Part shown: positions 34,870 through 43,663 of the stretch, piece after piece
How positions within the stretch are numbered: position 1 is the stretch's first letter
How the letters are laid out: the number at the start of each line of letters is the position of its first letter
DNA from: Paenibacillus sp. 1_12
GTDB lineage: Bacteria > Bacillota > Bacilli > Paenibacillales > NBRC-103111
Assembly (NCBI RefSeq): GCF_900114475.1
Contig: NZ_FOTE01000002.1
Location: 248,001 to 312,000 of the forward strand
Direction of reading: 5' to 3'
DNA length: 64,000 nt
Program-made: the position numbers and the translations under genes
Notes under the pieces: generated by a model
Databases searched by the model: none
What the model was told of the DNA's origin: nothing
The model's input: only the letters and a program-made list of their open reading frames with translations

Positions 34870-35676
34870 CTATGTGACGATAACCGTTATTCCCTTGGCC
34901 CGTAACTTTTCGATCTCGGCGGCTGGTGTTTTTCGGTCGGTAATGACAGTATGAATCTGCTCCACTGTACAGATCCGAAAAAATGCCACTTGATTAAACT
35001 TCGTATGATCCACTGCAACTACTATTTTTTGTGCATTCTCCATTACCTTCTTGACGACCCGGGCTTCCTCTATGCTTGGGGTTGTTAGTCCCTGTTCAAA
35101 GCTGAAGCCGTTCACTCCGATAAAGGCAATCTCGACAAAAATCCCCTCCAGCGACCTCTCGGCCATCTCGCCAACCAAAGCCAACGTACTTGGCCGAATA
35201 TTGCCACCTGTCAAAAATACACTCACTCCTGGCGCTTGCATCAGCTCTGTAGCAATATTAACCGCATTCGTGACTATTTGTAACTGCTGGCGTTCCATGA
35301 GCAGCCGTGCCGTATGACTTAATGTTGTTCCTGTCATGATTGCAACAGTCATTCCATCTGTAATGAGGGAGGCTGCGGCTTGCGCTATAGCTTTTTTTTC
35401 ATCGATCCATTGGTCTTCCTTCTCCGCAAAAGAGGGCTCGTACAGCAGCCGCTCTTGAAGAATCGCGCCGCCATGGCTTCTCGATAACAATCCGGCGCGT
35501 TCCAGCCGCTCCAGATCCTTTCTCACTGTGACCTCCGAGACTTTAAGAAGCGCGCTCAACTGTGAGACATCTGCGCTTCTGTATGCTTTCAAATAATCCA
35601 TAATCCGTTGGTGCCGTTCCAAGCTTAATAATTTACGTGATTCCCCAGTCGGGGTATTACGCGGGTCCTCACTCAC
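34870..35676 (-). CDS. DeoR family transcriptional regulator
   Basis: A 268-residue repressor with an N-terminal DeoR HTH (about 18-72: RHQRIMDYLKAYRSADVSQL, SEVTVRKDLERLE) and a C-terminal sugar-phosphate-binding DeoRC domain (IMTGTTLSHTARLL, VFLTGGNIRPSTLALVG). The GTG start overlaps the dehydrogenase stop as GTGA, so it is the last gene of the polyol operon and probably regulates it. Half-sites downstream of the operon promoter are a candidate target. Confidence 0.92.
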   Translation of the reverse strand: MSEDPRNTPTGESRKLLSLERHQRIMDYLKAYRSADVSQLSALLKVSEVTVRKDLERLERAGLLSRSHGGAILQERLLYEPSFAEKEDQWIDEKKAIAQAAASLITDGMTVAIMTGTTLSHTARLLMERQQLQIVTNAVNIATELMQAPGVSVFLTGGNIRPSTLALVGEMAERSLEGIFVEIAFIGVNGFSFEQGLTTPSIEEARVVKKVMENAQKIVVAVDHTKFNQVAFFRICTVEQIHTVITDRKTPAAEIEKLRAKGITVIVT

Positions 35677-36728
35677 ACAGGCTCACTCCCTAGGGTCAGC
35701 AATATTTTACCTTTTACGGCACCCGGCTGCTTGTACAGCTCAAAGGCTTCGTTAATCTGCTCCAATGGCAGTATTTTGTCGATCATATCCAGGAAATTGA
35801 ATCTTTGCTTGCTCAAAAAATGTGCTGTAAGCTCCCACTCGTCTCCGGGAAAAGGCGCGCTGTAGGACATCCAGGAACCTGTTAAAGTAAATTCCTTACG
35901 GTTCATCAGCTCAAACAGCTTGTAGTCAAAAATAAGCTCCTTGGTCGGTGTACCCACGAAGCAGACCTTCGCTTTATTAGCTGCCAGCTCAAAACAGAGC
36001 CTCATCGTCACATCCGAGCCTGCCGTCTCCATCACGATGCCAAAGCCTTTGGCGCTCACAATAGATGCCGCCTGTTCCTTAAAGTCGTCGCTGCATGTAT
36101 CGATCACATAATCCGCACCCAGCTTGTGGGCAAGCTCGAGTCGATCACGATTAAGATCAAATACCGTTACTGTTCGCGCACCTAGCACTTTGGCCCACTG
36201 CAGGGTCAACAATCCAATCGTACCGCCGCCCAGAATAGCCACATCCTCGCCGCCTTGAAAATTGATATGGCGCAGCGCATGAAGGGCAACAGCCGAGGGC
36301 TCGAAAAAGGCTGCTTCCGCATAGCTGACCGTCTCATCAATCTTGACCGCATTTATCTCAGGGATAATGACGTATTCAGCCCAGCTGCCATTCACCCGTG
36401 AACCGACAAAGGAATAAAATCGGCATTGGGCAAAATCCCCTTTTAAGCAGTCCTCGCATTGATGACAAGGTACCAGTGGAGCACCGGCAATCCGATCCCC
36501 TACATCGATTCGTGTCACACTTGTGCCGACCTTGGCTACGATTCCAGCAAACTCATGCCCAAGAACAATCGGATAATGATGTGCTTTGCTTCCTAGGACT
36601 CGTGGTATATCAGAGCCACATATCCCTGTAGCCATAACTTTAACCAAAATTTCGTGCTCCTGTGGCTCCGGTATAGCTATGTCTTCGATACGAATATCGC
36701 CTTGCCCATATAATACAGCTGCTTTCAT
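35673..36728 (-). CDS. Zinc-dependent polyol dehydrogenase (galactitol-1-phosphate 5-dehydrogenase-like)
   Basis: A 351-residue medium-chain dehydrogenase. Catalytic zinc site: CGSDIPRVLG and GHEFAGIV. Structural zinc: a four-Cys segment, CHQCEDCLKGDFAQC. Rossmann motif: ILGGGTIGLLTLQWAK. Sequence resembles GatD and sorbitol dehydrogenase-like enzymes. It is embedded with an aldolase and an FGGY kinase, so it probably oxidises a polyol or polyol phosphate to a ketose. The exact substrate is not determinable here. Confidence 0.88.
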   Translation of the reverse strand: MKAAVLYGQGDIRIEDIAIPEPQEHEILVKVMATGICGSDIPRVLGSKAHHYPIVLGHEFAGIVAKVGTSVTRIDVGDRIAGAPLVPCHQCEDCLKGDFAQCRFYSFVGSRVNGSWAEYVIIPEINAVKIDETVSYAEAAFFEPSAVALHALRHINFQGGEDVAILGGGTIGLLTLQWAKVLGARTVTVFDLNRDRLELAHKLGADYVIDTCSDDFKEQAASIVSAKGFGIVMETAGSDVTMRLCFELAANKAKVCFVGTPTKELIFDYKLFELMNRKEFTLTGSWMSYSAPFPGDEWELTAHFLSKQRFNFLDMIDKILPLEQINEAFELYKQPGAVKGKILLTLGSEPV

Positions 36729-36731
36729 GCG

Positions 36732-38324
36732 TTATGACCTCACTTTCATTTGTGTAAACCATTCCTTCAGGCTAATATACGCCGATAAGTACTGCTCATA
36801 GCCCTGTTCATATAGAGCCGTATGTGCAGGATTCGGGTCATACGCTCTTTGGAAACGAACCGTTCTTCGAACAGCCTCGTCAAAATCCTTATAAATGCCT
36901 GTACCGACCCCCGCCAGCATAGCTGCCCCTTGGGTGGTTGCCGTGTCGGATGATGCGATTCGAAGTGTTTTGCCGGTAATATCTGCTTTAATTTGCGACC
37001 ATAGCTGACTATTGGCCGCACCGCCCATACTGTAAAGCTCATCTACAGGCACGCCGCCGCCAATGGCCGTCAGCAAATTATGCTGCAAGGAATACGCACA
37101 GCCCTCCATAATGGCACGAGCCATATGACCACGCGTCGTTGCATAAGAAAGCCCAAGAAAAACACCCTTGGCATCGATATCCCAGATCGGAGACCGCTCA
37201 CCTGCCATATAAGGCAAGAAAATAATGCCATCACTGCCTTCATCAATCTGTGCCGCTTCCTCATTGATCTCTCTGAATGGATCGAACACAGGTTGGATTA
37301 AGGAGTCGCTCTCCTGATCAGCCTCTCTTGAGTCTTCTCGATTATCGCTCGGATTAGACGCCTTGGATGCCGCTGTGACTCCCTTTCCAAACAGCTCGCG
37401 TTGAAACCAGTTAAGGCTCCCGCCACCTACCGTGCCACCTTGCAGCAGCCATTTACCCGAAACCACATGGTAGCCTAGAATCAGCTTATTATTCATGATA
37501 GGCTGACTCATCACGATGCTCATCCCGCCAGCTTGACCACCCTGCTCCTGAGTTTCACCATCATGAATTGCGCCTACGCCCAATGTGCCGCAGGCAGCAT
37601 CCAAGCCTCCTGCAACAACTGGAGTTCCTATTAGCAGCCCGCTGCTCGCAGAAGCCTCATTACTAACCATCCCGACGATATCACTGCATCCGTACAGCTC
37701 GGGCAGCAAGCCCGGATCAATGCCAAGCTCATCACACAGCTCTAAGTCCCAGGCTCCTGTTCGCATATCAAATGCATGAATACCATAGCCTTGTGATAGG
37801 TCGTGGGAAACGATGCCGGTAAGCTTGAACACGATAAAGCTGTTGCATTGCAGCACTTTATGCGTCCTGGCGTACAGCTCGGGCTCATGCTCCTTCATCC
37901 AGAGGATTTTGCCGGTCGTATAAGAAGGTGATAGTGGGTTGCCGGATACCGCAAAAATTCGCTCCTCGCCTACAACGCGTTTCATCTGCTCGCACTGCTC
38001 GACTGCACGCCGATCCATCCAGATCATACTGTTGCGAAGTACATGTCCATGTACATCGACAGGAATCATTGACCAGCTTTGTCCATCGACACCGATACCT
38101 TTAATTTCATGCGGCTGGATAGCTGTGTGCGCAAACATCCGCTGCGTACCGCGGCATACCGCCTCCCACCAATCCAGCGGATTCTGCTCCACACAATCCT
38201 TCGCCGGATATAGCGTTTCATATTTTTCAGTACATTGATAAGCAACCTCGCCGTCTGGGGTAAAAGCGGCTATTTTACAGCCGGAGGTTCCAATATCGAT
38301 GCCAAGCAGATACTCGTTATGCAT
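36732..38324 (-). CDS. FGGY family carbohydrate kinase (xylulokinase-like)
   Basis: A 530-residue sugar kinase with N-terminal LLGIDIGTSGCKIAAF, GVDGQSWSMIPVD and the FGGY signature region MEGCAYSLQHNLL. A low-complexity insertion rich in Ser, Asp, Glu and Arg (about 325-355) is unusual for the family. The ATG at 38324 fits the family N-terminus and has GGAAGGG upstream; the open frame runs 16 codons further into the aldolase gene. It probably phosphorylates the ketose made by the dehydrogenase. Confidence 0.9.
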   Translation of the reverse strand: MHNEYLLGIDIGTSGCKIAAFTPDGEVAYQCTEKYETLYPAKDCVEQNPLDWWEAVCRGTQRMFAHTAIQPHEIKGIGVDGQSWSMIPVDVHGHVLRNSMIWMDRRAVEQCEQMKRVVGEERIFAVSGNPLSPSYTTGKILWMKEHEPELYARTHKVLQCNSFIVFKLTGIVSHDLSQGYGIHAFDMRTGAWDLELCDELGIDPGLLPELYGCSDIVGMVSNEASASSGLLIGTPVVAGGLDAACGTLGVGAIHDGETQEQGGQAGGMSIVMSQPIMNNKLILGYHVVSGKWLLQGGTVGGGSLNWFQRELFGKGVTAASKASNPSDNREDSREADQESDSLIQPVFDPFREINEEAAQIDEGSDGIIFLPYMAGERSPIWDIDAKGVFLGLSYATTRGHMARAIMEGCAYSLQHNLLTAIGGGVPVDELYSMGGAANSQLWSQIKADITGKTLRIASSDTATTQGAAMLAGVGTGIYKDFDEAVRRTVRFQRAYDPNPAHTALYEQGYEQYLSAYISLKEWFTQMKVRS

Positions 38325-38355
38325 ATGGCGGTATCCCTTCCTTTTTTCTATAGCA

Positions 38356-39216
38356 TTAAGCGCGGCCTGCACTGCCGCAAAGGTTGATTTTGTCTATAGC
38401 CATACGTTTGACCGCTTCCTTGGCAGGCACCATATATTGACGTGGGTCCAGCTCTTCTGGATGCTCGGCAAAAAAGTGCTGAATGGCCAAAGAAAACGCA
38501 TTTTTCAATTCGGTCGCTACATTCATCTTGGCCATCCCCAAGGACACGCAACGCTTTACTTGATCAGCGGGAATTCCTGAGCCGCCATGCAGAACAAGAG
38601 GTACCGCCACACGACTCGCGATTTGTTCGATACGCTGAAAATCAATATGAGGTTCTCCCTTGTAAATACCATGCGCCGTACCGATGGCCGGAGCCAACGT
38701 AGGAACACCGGTCAGCGCGAGAAATCGCTCACACTCCTCGGGAACCGCCAGCATCGCATCAGCATCATCCACAACAATATCGTCCTCAACGCCGCCTATT
38801 TTGCCCAATTCCGCTTCCACGTTCACACCCCACCGGCTTGCATAGGCCACGACTTCCTTGGTCCTCTCTACATTGTGTTCGAACTGCTGTTTGGAGGCAT
38901 CGATCATGACGGAGGTGTATCCAGCTTCTATGCATTGTTGAATCAGCGCAAAATCCTGACAATGATCAAGATGAAGCGCGATGGGTACCGATGCTTGGCG
39001 TGCTGCAACTTCAGCTGCCGCCACAATATAGTCCATCCCCAAATGCTTCACCGTACCTACTGTGGTTTGAATAATAACCGGTGCGCTGCATGTCTCGGCT
39101 GCTTCTACAACAGCCTGCAGCATTTCCAGCGTATGCACGTTGAAAGCGACAATTCCATATCCTTGAGCTCTTGCTTCTACTAATAGCGGTGTGGATGAAA
39201 CTAAACTTCTACTCAT
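38356..39216 (-). CDS. Class II aldolase (tagatose/fructose-bisphosphate type)
   Basis: A 286-residue zinc aldolase of the GatY/KbaY/FbaA family. Metal and substrate residues lie in IALHLDHCQDF, GTAHGIYKGEP and LVLHGGSGIP. The length matches GatY/KbaY. It is the first gene of the operon, with a consensus promoter, and would split a ketose phosphate into triose units. AGAGGG precedes the ATG. Confidence 0.92.
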   Translation of the reverse strand: MSRSLVSSTPLLVEARAQGYGIVAFNVHTLEMLQAVVEAAETCSAPVIIQTTVGTVKHLGMDYIVAAAEVAARQASVPIALHLDHCQDFALIQQCIEAGYTSVMIDASKQQFEHNVERTKEVVAYASRWGVNVEAELGKIGGVEDDIVVDDADAMLAVPEECERFLALTGVPTLAPAIGTAHGIYKGEPHIDFQRIEQIASRVAVPLVLHGGSGIPADQVKRCVSLGMAKMNVATELKNAFSLAIQHFFAEHPEELDPRQYMVPAKEAVKRMAIDKINLCGSAGRA

Positions 39217-39252
39217 TGAACTGACCCTCTTCCGATTAAAAATAAATTGTAA

Positions 39253-39290
39253 TTTCGATTAGTTATTTATAGTTACGTTTTGTTTCGTTT
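39253..39290. promoter_or_regulatory. Candidate DeoR operator half-sites
   Basis: Three similar octamers, TTTCGATT (39253), TTACGTTT (39273) and TTTCGTTT (39283), start 20 and 10 bases apart, so they fall on one face of the helix. They lie between the operon promoter and the aldolase start, a typical repressor position. The link to the DeoR protein is inference. Confidence 0.4.
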
Positions 39291-39297
39291 ATAAGTT

Positions 39298-39326
39298 ATA
39301 ATACTTATTTTTTCCGAAAGCGTCAA
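39298..39326 (-). promoter_or_regulatory. Sigma-A promoter of the polyol operon
   Basis: TTGACG (39321-39326) and TATTAT (39298-39303) are separated by 17 bases on the minus strand, about 80 bases before the aldolase ATG. Confidence 0.75.
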
Positions 39327-39393
39327 TCTCTGTTTACTAACGATCATCGTGTTTCTAACCACATCATCAGAACAATCAAGAAAAGCCACTCCC

Positions 39394-40383
39394 CTAGCTA
39401 GTCAGAAAAACTTTCCCCTGATTGGCTTCATAGGTCACAGCCGCTCTAACTGCTTCATGGATCTCCGTTAAGTCGTAATGAGACTTTGGCAGCATCAGAC
39501 TCAATCTTTTATCATATAGGAGTGATATTAACTGGTTAAAAGTATCATGCCAGGCTTGTACAGATACCTGTTGATTCCAATACCGCAAATGAAACATTTT
39601 AACGTTTACTTGTGCCTTATGTGTAATTTCCGCCCAATTTACAGGCTTTCCAGATAAAAGACCTATGGTCAATAAAATTCCGTTAGGACGTACGCAAAAT
39701 GCTAAATCTGTACCAGATGTCCCTCCTACCGAATCAATTGCAGCATGGGCACCCAATCCATTCGTCAATTCCATTATTGTTGGATGCAAAGGCATTACTG
39801 TTGTATTGATTACATAGGAAGCACCAAGTTGAAGTAACTCTTTGGTATAGCTGTCATTCCTCGTAACGGCAATCAGCCGAAAACCAAGGATCTTAGAGAA
39901 TTGAGCAAAAATGCGACCCACCGAAGAGCCACAAGCATTGACTATTACAACATCGTCTGACTTCAAATTTAATATTTCCGTACAAGTCAGCCAAGCCGAT
40001 ACCGGGTTTATATATAATTGAGCGGCTATGTAATCCTCTATATAATCGGGTAAGGGAACTACCCAATCAGCGGACGCTTTAACAAAATGCTGCCAGGTGC
40101 CTTCTCCTCGCAAAGGTAATACACGTTTGCCTATAAGCTCTTGAGAAACCGAAGGACCTGCTTCCACCACAATGCCAAAACCTTCATATCCAGGAATATC
40201 GGGAAGTGAGATGCGATGGGAATACGCCCCCGTAATAGGGATCAGGTCGGATGGGTTGATTGGGCGAGCTATCATACGCACAAGAACCTCTCCGCGCCCA
40301 GGGCTTTCCATTTTCTTATTCTCAATCCTTAAAACATGCTGAGGATTTCCGAACTCATGATATCTAATACATTTGGTTTCCAA
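39394..40383 (-). CDS. YogA-like zinc-type alcohol dehydrogenase/quinone reductase
   Basis: A 329-residue medium-chain reductase without zinc ligands, of the MECR/quinone oxidoreductase group, like B. subtilis YogA. Segments are KCIRYHEFGNPQHVLRIE, ARPINPSDLIPITGAYSHR, PGYEGFGIV and the nucleotide motif VNACGSSVGRIFAQ. The TTG at 40383 has GGAGGG 6-7 bases upstream; the longer frame from 40449 would pass through a terminator-like hairpin. Substrate unknown. Confidence 0.85.
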   Translation of the reverse strand: METKCIRYHEFGNPQHVLRIENKKMESPGRGEVLVRMIARPINPSDLIPITGAYSHRISLPDIPGYEGFGIVVEAGPSVSQELIGKRVLPLRGEGTWQHFVKASADWVVPLPDYIEDYIAAQLYINPVSAWLTCTEILNLKSDDVVIVNACGSSVGRIFAQFSKILGFRLIAVTRNDSYTKELLQLGASYVINTTVMPLHPTIMELTNGLGAHAAIDSVGGTSGTDLAFCVRPNGILLTIGLLSGKPVNWAEITHKAQVNVKMFHLRYWNQQVSVQAWHDTFNQLISLLYDKRLSLMLPKSHYDLTEIHEAVRAAVTYEANQGKVFLTS

Positions 40384-40396
40384 ATCATAACCCTCC

Positions 40397-40445
40397 AAAA
40401 AAGCCCTTTCACCCGCCTCCATCAAAGGAAGTGAGTTGAAAGGGC
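40397..40445 (-). terminator. Terminator-like hairpin in the leader of the YogA-like gene
   Basis: On the minus strand GCCCTTTCA (5' arm, 40437-40445 complement) pairs with TGAAAGGGC (40403-40411 complement) across 25 bases, followed directly by TTTTTT and then the GGAGGG SD. It may end transcripts from the upstream HAD gene, act as an attenuator, or both. Confidence 0.7.
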
Positions 40446-40453
40446 ACATTTCT

Positions 40454-40459
40454 ATTATA
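40454..40459 (-). promoter_or_regulatory. -10 element before the YogA-like leader
   Basis: A consensus TATAAT on the minus strand would start RNA near 40447, right at the foot of the hairpin. No good -35 is visible at 16-18 bases, so the promoter is tentative. Confidence 0.35.
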
Positions 40460-40488
40460 TATTCATCTTTACACGTTCATCATCACGA

Positions 40489-41178
40489 CTAAATTCTCGC
40501 CAAATAATTCATAATCCCATCCAATCGTTCCACCATGACATCTGGTGCGGTATGATCCAGCGGAATCGGCTGATGTCTGGCAAGTCCCTGCCGTACCCAT
40601 ATTGCACGCATTCCGACACGCTTCGCAGGAATGACATCGTTATCGATCCGGTCACCAATCATGACTGCATGCTCAGCCTTGCATCGCGCTTCTCCAAGAG
40701 CCCGCTCATAAAAACGTACATCCGGCTTGGATAATCCTTCCTCTGCCGAGGAGCAAACAACCGATATGTATTTCAGCATCCCATACTGCTCTAGTCTCGC
40801 AGCTGTGCCTGCACTTTGGTTGGCGATAATTCCGAGCTTGTAATGCCTGCTCAGCTGCTCCAGAATCCCGACAGCGTCCGCGAAAGGCTCGTCCCAGTCC
40901 TTGCGATAAACCATCCCCTTGCGGATCTCCAGACGATCTTCTTCGGATCGAATCAACTGTTCCATCACATCCCGCATCGGAAATGAACTGAACAATCCAT
41001 GGTAATGCATCAACGCCTGCTCAACGATATGCGGCTCGATTCGGTAACCAAGCTTGGCGGCCTGCTCAACGAACTGCCTGATGCTCTCGCGAATGGGTTT
41101 CGATTCATCCACCAGCGTTTCGCCTACATCAAAGAAAACCCAGCTGATTGTACCGTTATCCCACTCAGCTGCTTGCAT
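40489..41178 (-). CDS. HAD family hydrolase
   Basis: A 229-residue haloacid dehalogenase-like hydrolase. Motif I is FFDVGETLV (nucleophilic Asp, with Gly at the +2 position where phosphatases usually have Asp). Motif II is IIANQS, the lysine lies in LSKPDVRFYE, and motif IV is MIGDRIDNDV. Its ATG shares one base with the stop of the aldo/keto reductase (TAATG), so the two are translationally coupled. Substrate unknown. Confidence 0.87.
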   Translation of the reverse strand: MQAAEWDNGTISWVFFDVGETLVDESKPIRESIRQFVEQAAKLGYRIEPHIVEQALMHYHGLFSSFPMRDVMEQLIRSEEDRLEIRKGMVYRKDWDEPFADAVGILEQLSRHYKLGIIANQSAGTAARLEQYGMLKYISVVCSSAEEGLSKPDVRFYERALGEARCKAEHAVMIGDRIDNDVIPAKRVGMRAIWVRQGLARHQPIPLDHTAPDVMVERLDGIMNYLARI

Positions 41179-42152
41179 TATTTCAACTTCGAAATTCGGT
41201 CAACCTCGGCGAGCTCATCAGCAGTTAACTGGTCACCAATATACTGCAAAGCATCCTGGATTTGTTCTGGCTTCGATACCCCAAGTATAGCGGAGGAAAT
41301 ATGTGGGTTGCTAAGAACCCATGCCAATGCGAATTGGGCCATTGTCCAGCCGCGGCTATCAGCCAGAGGCTTGAGCGATTCGATAATATGGTAATTTCTT
41401 TCCACCCCAAGCAGGGTATGTATTCTTCTTTCTCCGGCTGCGGCCCGCGAGCCCTCCGGTGGAGCTTCCCCCTGCTTGTACTTCCCTGTAAGCAGTCCTC
41501 GACCCAATGGGCTGTATACAATAACACCGACCTGCTCGGATGCAACGAAAGGAATCAGCTCATTTTCAATATCTCTTGTAATTATGCTGTACTCAGGCTG
41601 TACACTTTCAAAACGGTGGAGATGATTCAGGGCACTGATCCCATGAGCTTTGGCAATTTGCCATGCAGCAAAGTTGGAGCAACCGATGTATCTTACCTTG
41701 CCTGATTTCACCAAATCATCGAGCGCGCTCAGCGTTTCTTCAAGTGGCGTCTCCGGATCGAAACGATGCACCTGATACAAATCAATATAATCGGTTTGCA
41801 GACGCTTCAAGCTCGCATCTACGGCACGGAATATATGATAACGGCTTTGTCCTGAATCATTAGGACCTATTCCTACTTTGCCATGTACCTTCGTCGCCAG
41901 AATGATCTGATTTCGTCTTCCCTTCAGAACTCTGCCAAGTATATACTCTGACTCTCCAGACTCCAACGGATTATCACGATCCATGCCTTTTCCGTAAACA
42001 TCGGCTGTATCGATCAATGTAATTCCTGCATCTAACGCAGCATCCAAAACCTGCTGGGATTGAGCCTCATCAATCCAACGTCCAAAAGCCATCGTACCCA
42101 GACTCACCTCGGAAACTTTCAGACCCGTTCTTCCCAATTTTCTATGCTTCAT
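41178..42152 (-). CDS. Aldo/keto reductase
   Basis: A 324-residue NADPH-dependent aldo/keto reductase (IolS/YhdN-like, AKR11 type by pattern). Catalytic D48 and Y53 are in LIDTADVYGKG, the lysine is in LATKVHG, and the histidine is in YQVHRFDPETPL. C-terminal coenzyme contacts are in SSAILGVSKPEQI. It is the first gene of a two-gene unit with the HAD hydrolase. Confidence 0.93.
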   Translation of the reverse strand: MKHRKLGRTGLKVSEVSLGTMAFGRWIDEAQSQQVLDAALDAGITLIDTADVYGKGMDRDNPLESGESEYILGRVLKGRRNQIILATKVHGKVGIGPNDSGQSRYHIFRAVDASLKRLQTDYIDLYQVHRFDPETPLEETLSALDDLVKSGKVRYIGCSNFAAWQIAKAHGISALNHLHRFESVQPEYSIITRDIENELIPFVASEQVGVIVYSPLGRGLLTGKYKQGEAPPEGSRAAAGERRIHTLLGVERNYHIIESLKPLADSRGWTMAQFALAWVLSNPHISSAILGVSKPEQIQDALQYIGDQLTADELAEVDRISKLK

Positions 42153-42295
42153 GCTTGAACACTTCGCTTTCTATAATAGGATAATAAGAGACACAACATA
42201 GCGTGTTGACCTCCGGCTGTCCGGCAGAACCTTGATTATAAATTTATTCACATTGGTTTACTACGAGATTAGGCTAACAAAGTGTTTTTCCACTG

Positions 42296-43153
42296 TCAAC
42301 CTAGAGGTAAAAACTGCAGGGATGCCTGTATAGCCTGCTCCAATTGAGGTGTCGTTTCCTTAAAAGGATGAACGGCTCCAAATGTGTGGGTTCCCCCAGC
42401 AATCGTCACTACGAAATGCTTGGCATCCCCAACACGCATCTGTTTAAAGCCCTGCATCAGACGCGGAGAATCCTGATCACCCTGGATCTGCTGCACCGGA
42501 ATGGTTAAACCTGCTAATTGCTTCACAATGTCAAACCGCTCCTTATTTTGCATCAGGTCCTCATAAAATACAGCCTTAATTGGCATCTCCTGCTTAGTAC
42601 GAGCATTGGCCACGTAGGCGATCCCATTCTCCTCAAGCTGCTTTTTGAAGGTATCATCGAATAGATCAGTGGAACCAATTCCGTTCCATGTTAGTACCGA
42701 CTTCACCTGCGGATGCTCGGCGGCAAATATAATTGCCGTTCCTCCACCTTTACTGTGCCCCCACAAATGAATACTTTCCTTGTCCGCACAATCCGCGAGT
42801 GGAAGCTTATCCGCAAGCAGCGCCTGAAGGATGAATTCGAGATCCTGCTGCTCTCTGGAAAACGTATTCACCGCGAATCGTTCCAATTCATCAAAATCAG
42901 CTTCATTGACCCCGTTGCAGGAAAAATTAAAAGTAATTACATAATAGCCCTGCTCGGCAAATCGCGTGGCGATATAAGGAAAGAATCCCCAATCTTTAAA
43001 GCTTTTGAAGCCATGACAAATCAGCAGCACGGGACTGGGTGTTGGTCTGTCCGGTACAACCCTGACTTCTCCGCGGATAGTCAGCTTCTCCCCTGTTTCC
43101 AGATGACCTGCCTCCAAGGTAAATGCATCCTGAAACATAGACGGTTTGTCCAA
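42296..43153 (-). CDS. Alpha/beta hydrolase
   Basis: A 285-residue serine hydrolase. The oxyanion region is LICHGFKSFKDWGFF, the nucleophile elbow is WGHSKGG, and the acid and histidine probably lie in QGDQDSP and GTHTFGAVHPF. It resembles dienelactone hydrolase/YitV-like carboxylesterases. The TTG at 43153 has AGGGAG 8 bases upstream; an in-frame GTG overlaps that SD. Substrate unknown. Confidence 0.85.
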   Translation of the reverse strand: MDKPSMFQDAFTLEAGHLETGEKLTIRGEVRVVPDRPTPSPVLLICHGFKSFKDWGFFPYIATRFAEQGYYVITFNFSCNGVNEADFDELERFAVNTFSREQQDLEFILQALLADKLPLADCADKESIHLWGHSKGGGTAIIFAAEHPQVKSVLTWNGIGSTDLFDDTFKKQLEENGIAYVANARTKQEMPIKAVFYEDLMQNKERFDIVKQLAGLTIPVQQIQGDQDSPRLMQGFKQMRVGDAKHFVVTIAGGTHTFGAVHPFKETTPQLEQAIQASLQFLPLG

Positions 43154-43354
43154 TTCATTCACTCCCTAGTATTCGAATTGTCTTCCCACATCTATTGTAC
43201 CGCTTTAGTCACTTGTATGCACGATTTATTGGGTACAACTGGGAGCTGTGCCATAGCTCAGTTACTGACAGCTTTCAAGGAACACGTGAATAAAATCGTA
43301 GAAGATGGGTAATATTGTGTACGACATAAATTCAAACGAGAGAAGGAAACCAAC

Positions 43355-43537
43355 ATGAGTAAAAAAAATATGGATCAGGATACACACCCTATATCTGACT
43401 TTATCATTACACCCGAGGATCAGCAGGATGCTGCCCCTACGGATATGGTAAGCGAGGCTGTCGAGGAAATCATGGATAAGGTTGAAACCACGTTCGATGG
43501 AAAACCGGATAATGAGAGAGGAAAAAGCAACAAGTAA
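43355..43537 (+). CDS. Small hydrophilic protein, unknown
   Basis: A 60-residue acidic protein (MSKKNMDQDTHPISDF, central MVSEAVEEIMDKVETTFDG) with no recognised domain. GAAGGAA lies 6-7 bases before the ATG and a good terminator follows, so it appears to be a true single-gene unit. A small spore or stress protein is possible but not shown. Confidence 0.6.
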   Translation: MSKKNMDQDTHPISDFIITPEDQQDAAPTDMVSEAVEEIMDKVETTFDGKPDNERGKSNK

Positions 43538-43549
43538 GTACCCAACTCA

Positions 43550-43574
43550 GACACCTCATCGGTGTCTATTTTTT
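43550..43574 (+). terminator. Terminator after the 60-residue gene
   Basis: GACACC and GGTGTC pair across a 5-base loop, followed by TATTTTTT, 12 bases after the stop. Confidence 0.8.
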
Positions 43575-43663
43575 AAAAAGTTTAGCGTTGCTATGGCACA
43601 ACAATAAGCCCGCCCTGATCGGCAAGCTTACAGCTTATAGACGGAAACTTGTGTACTTTATCC

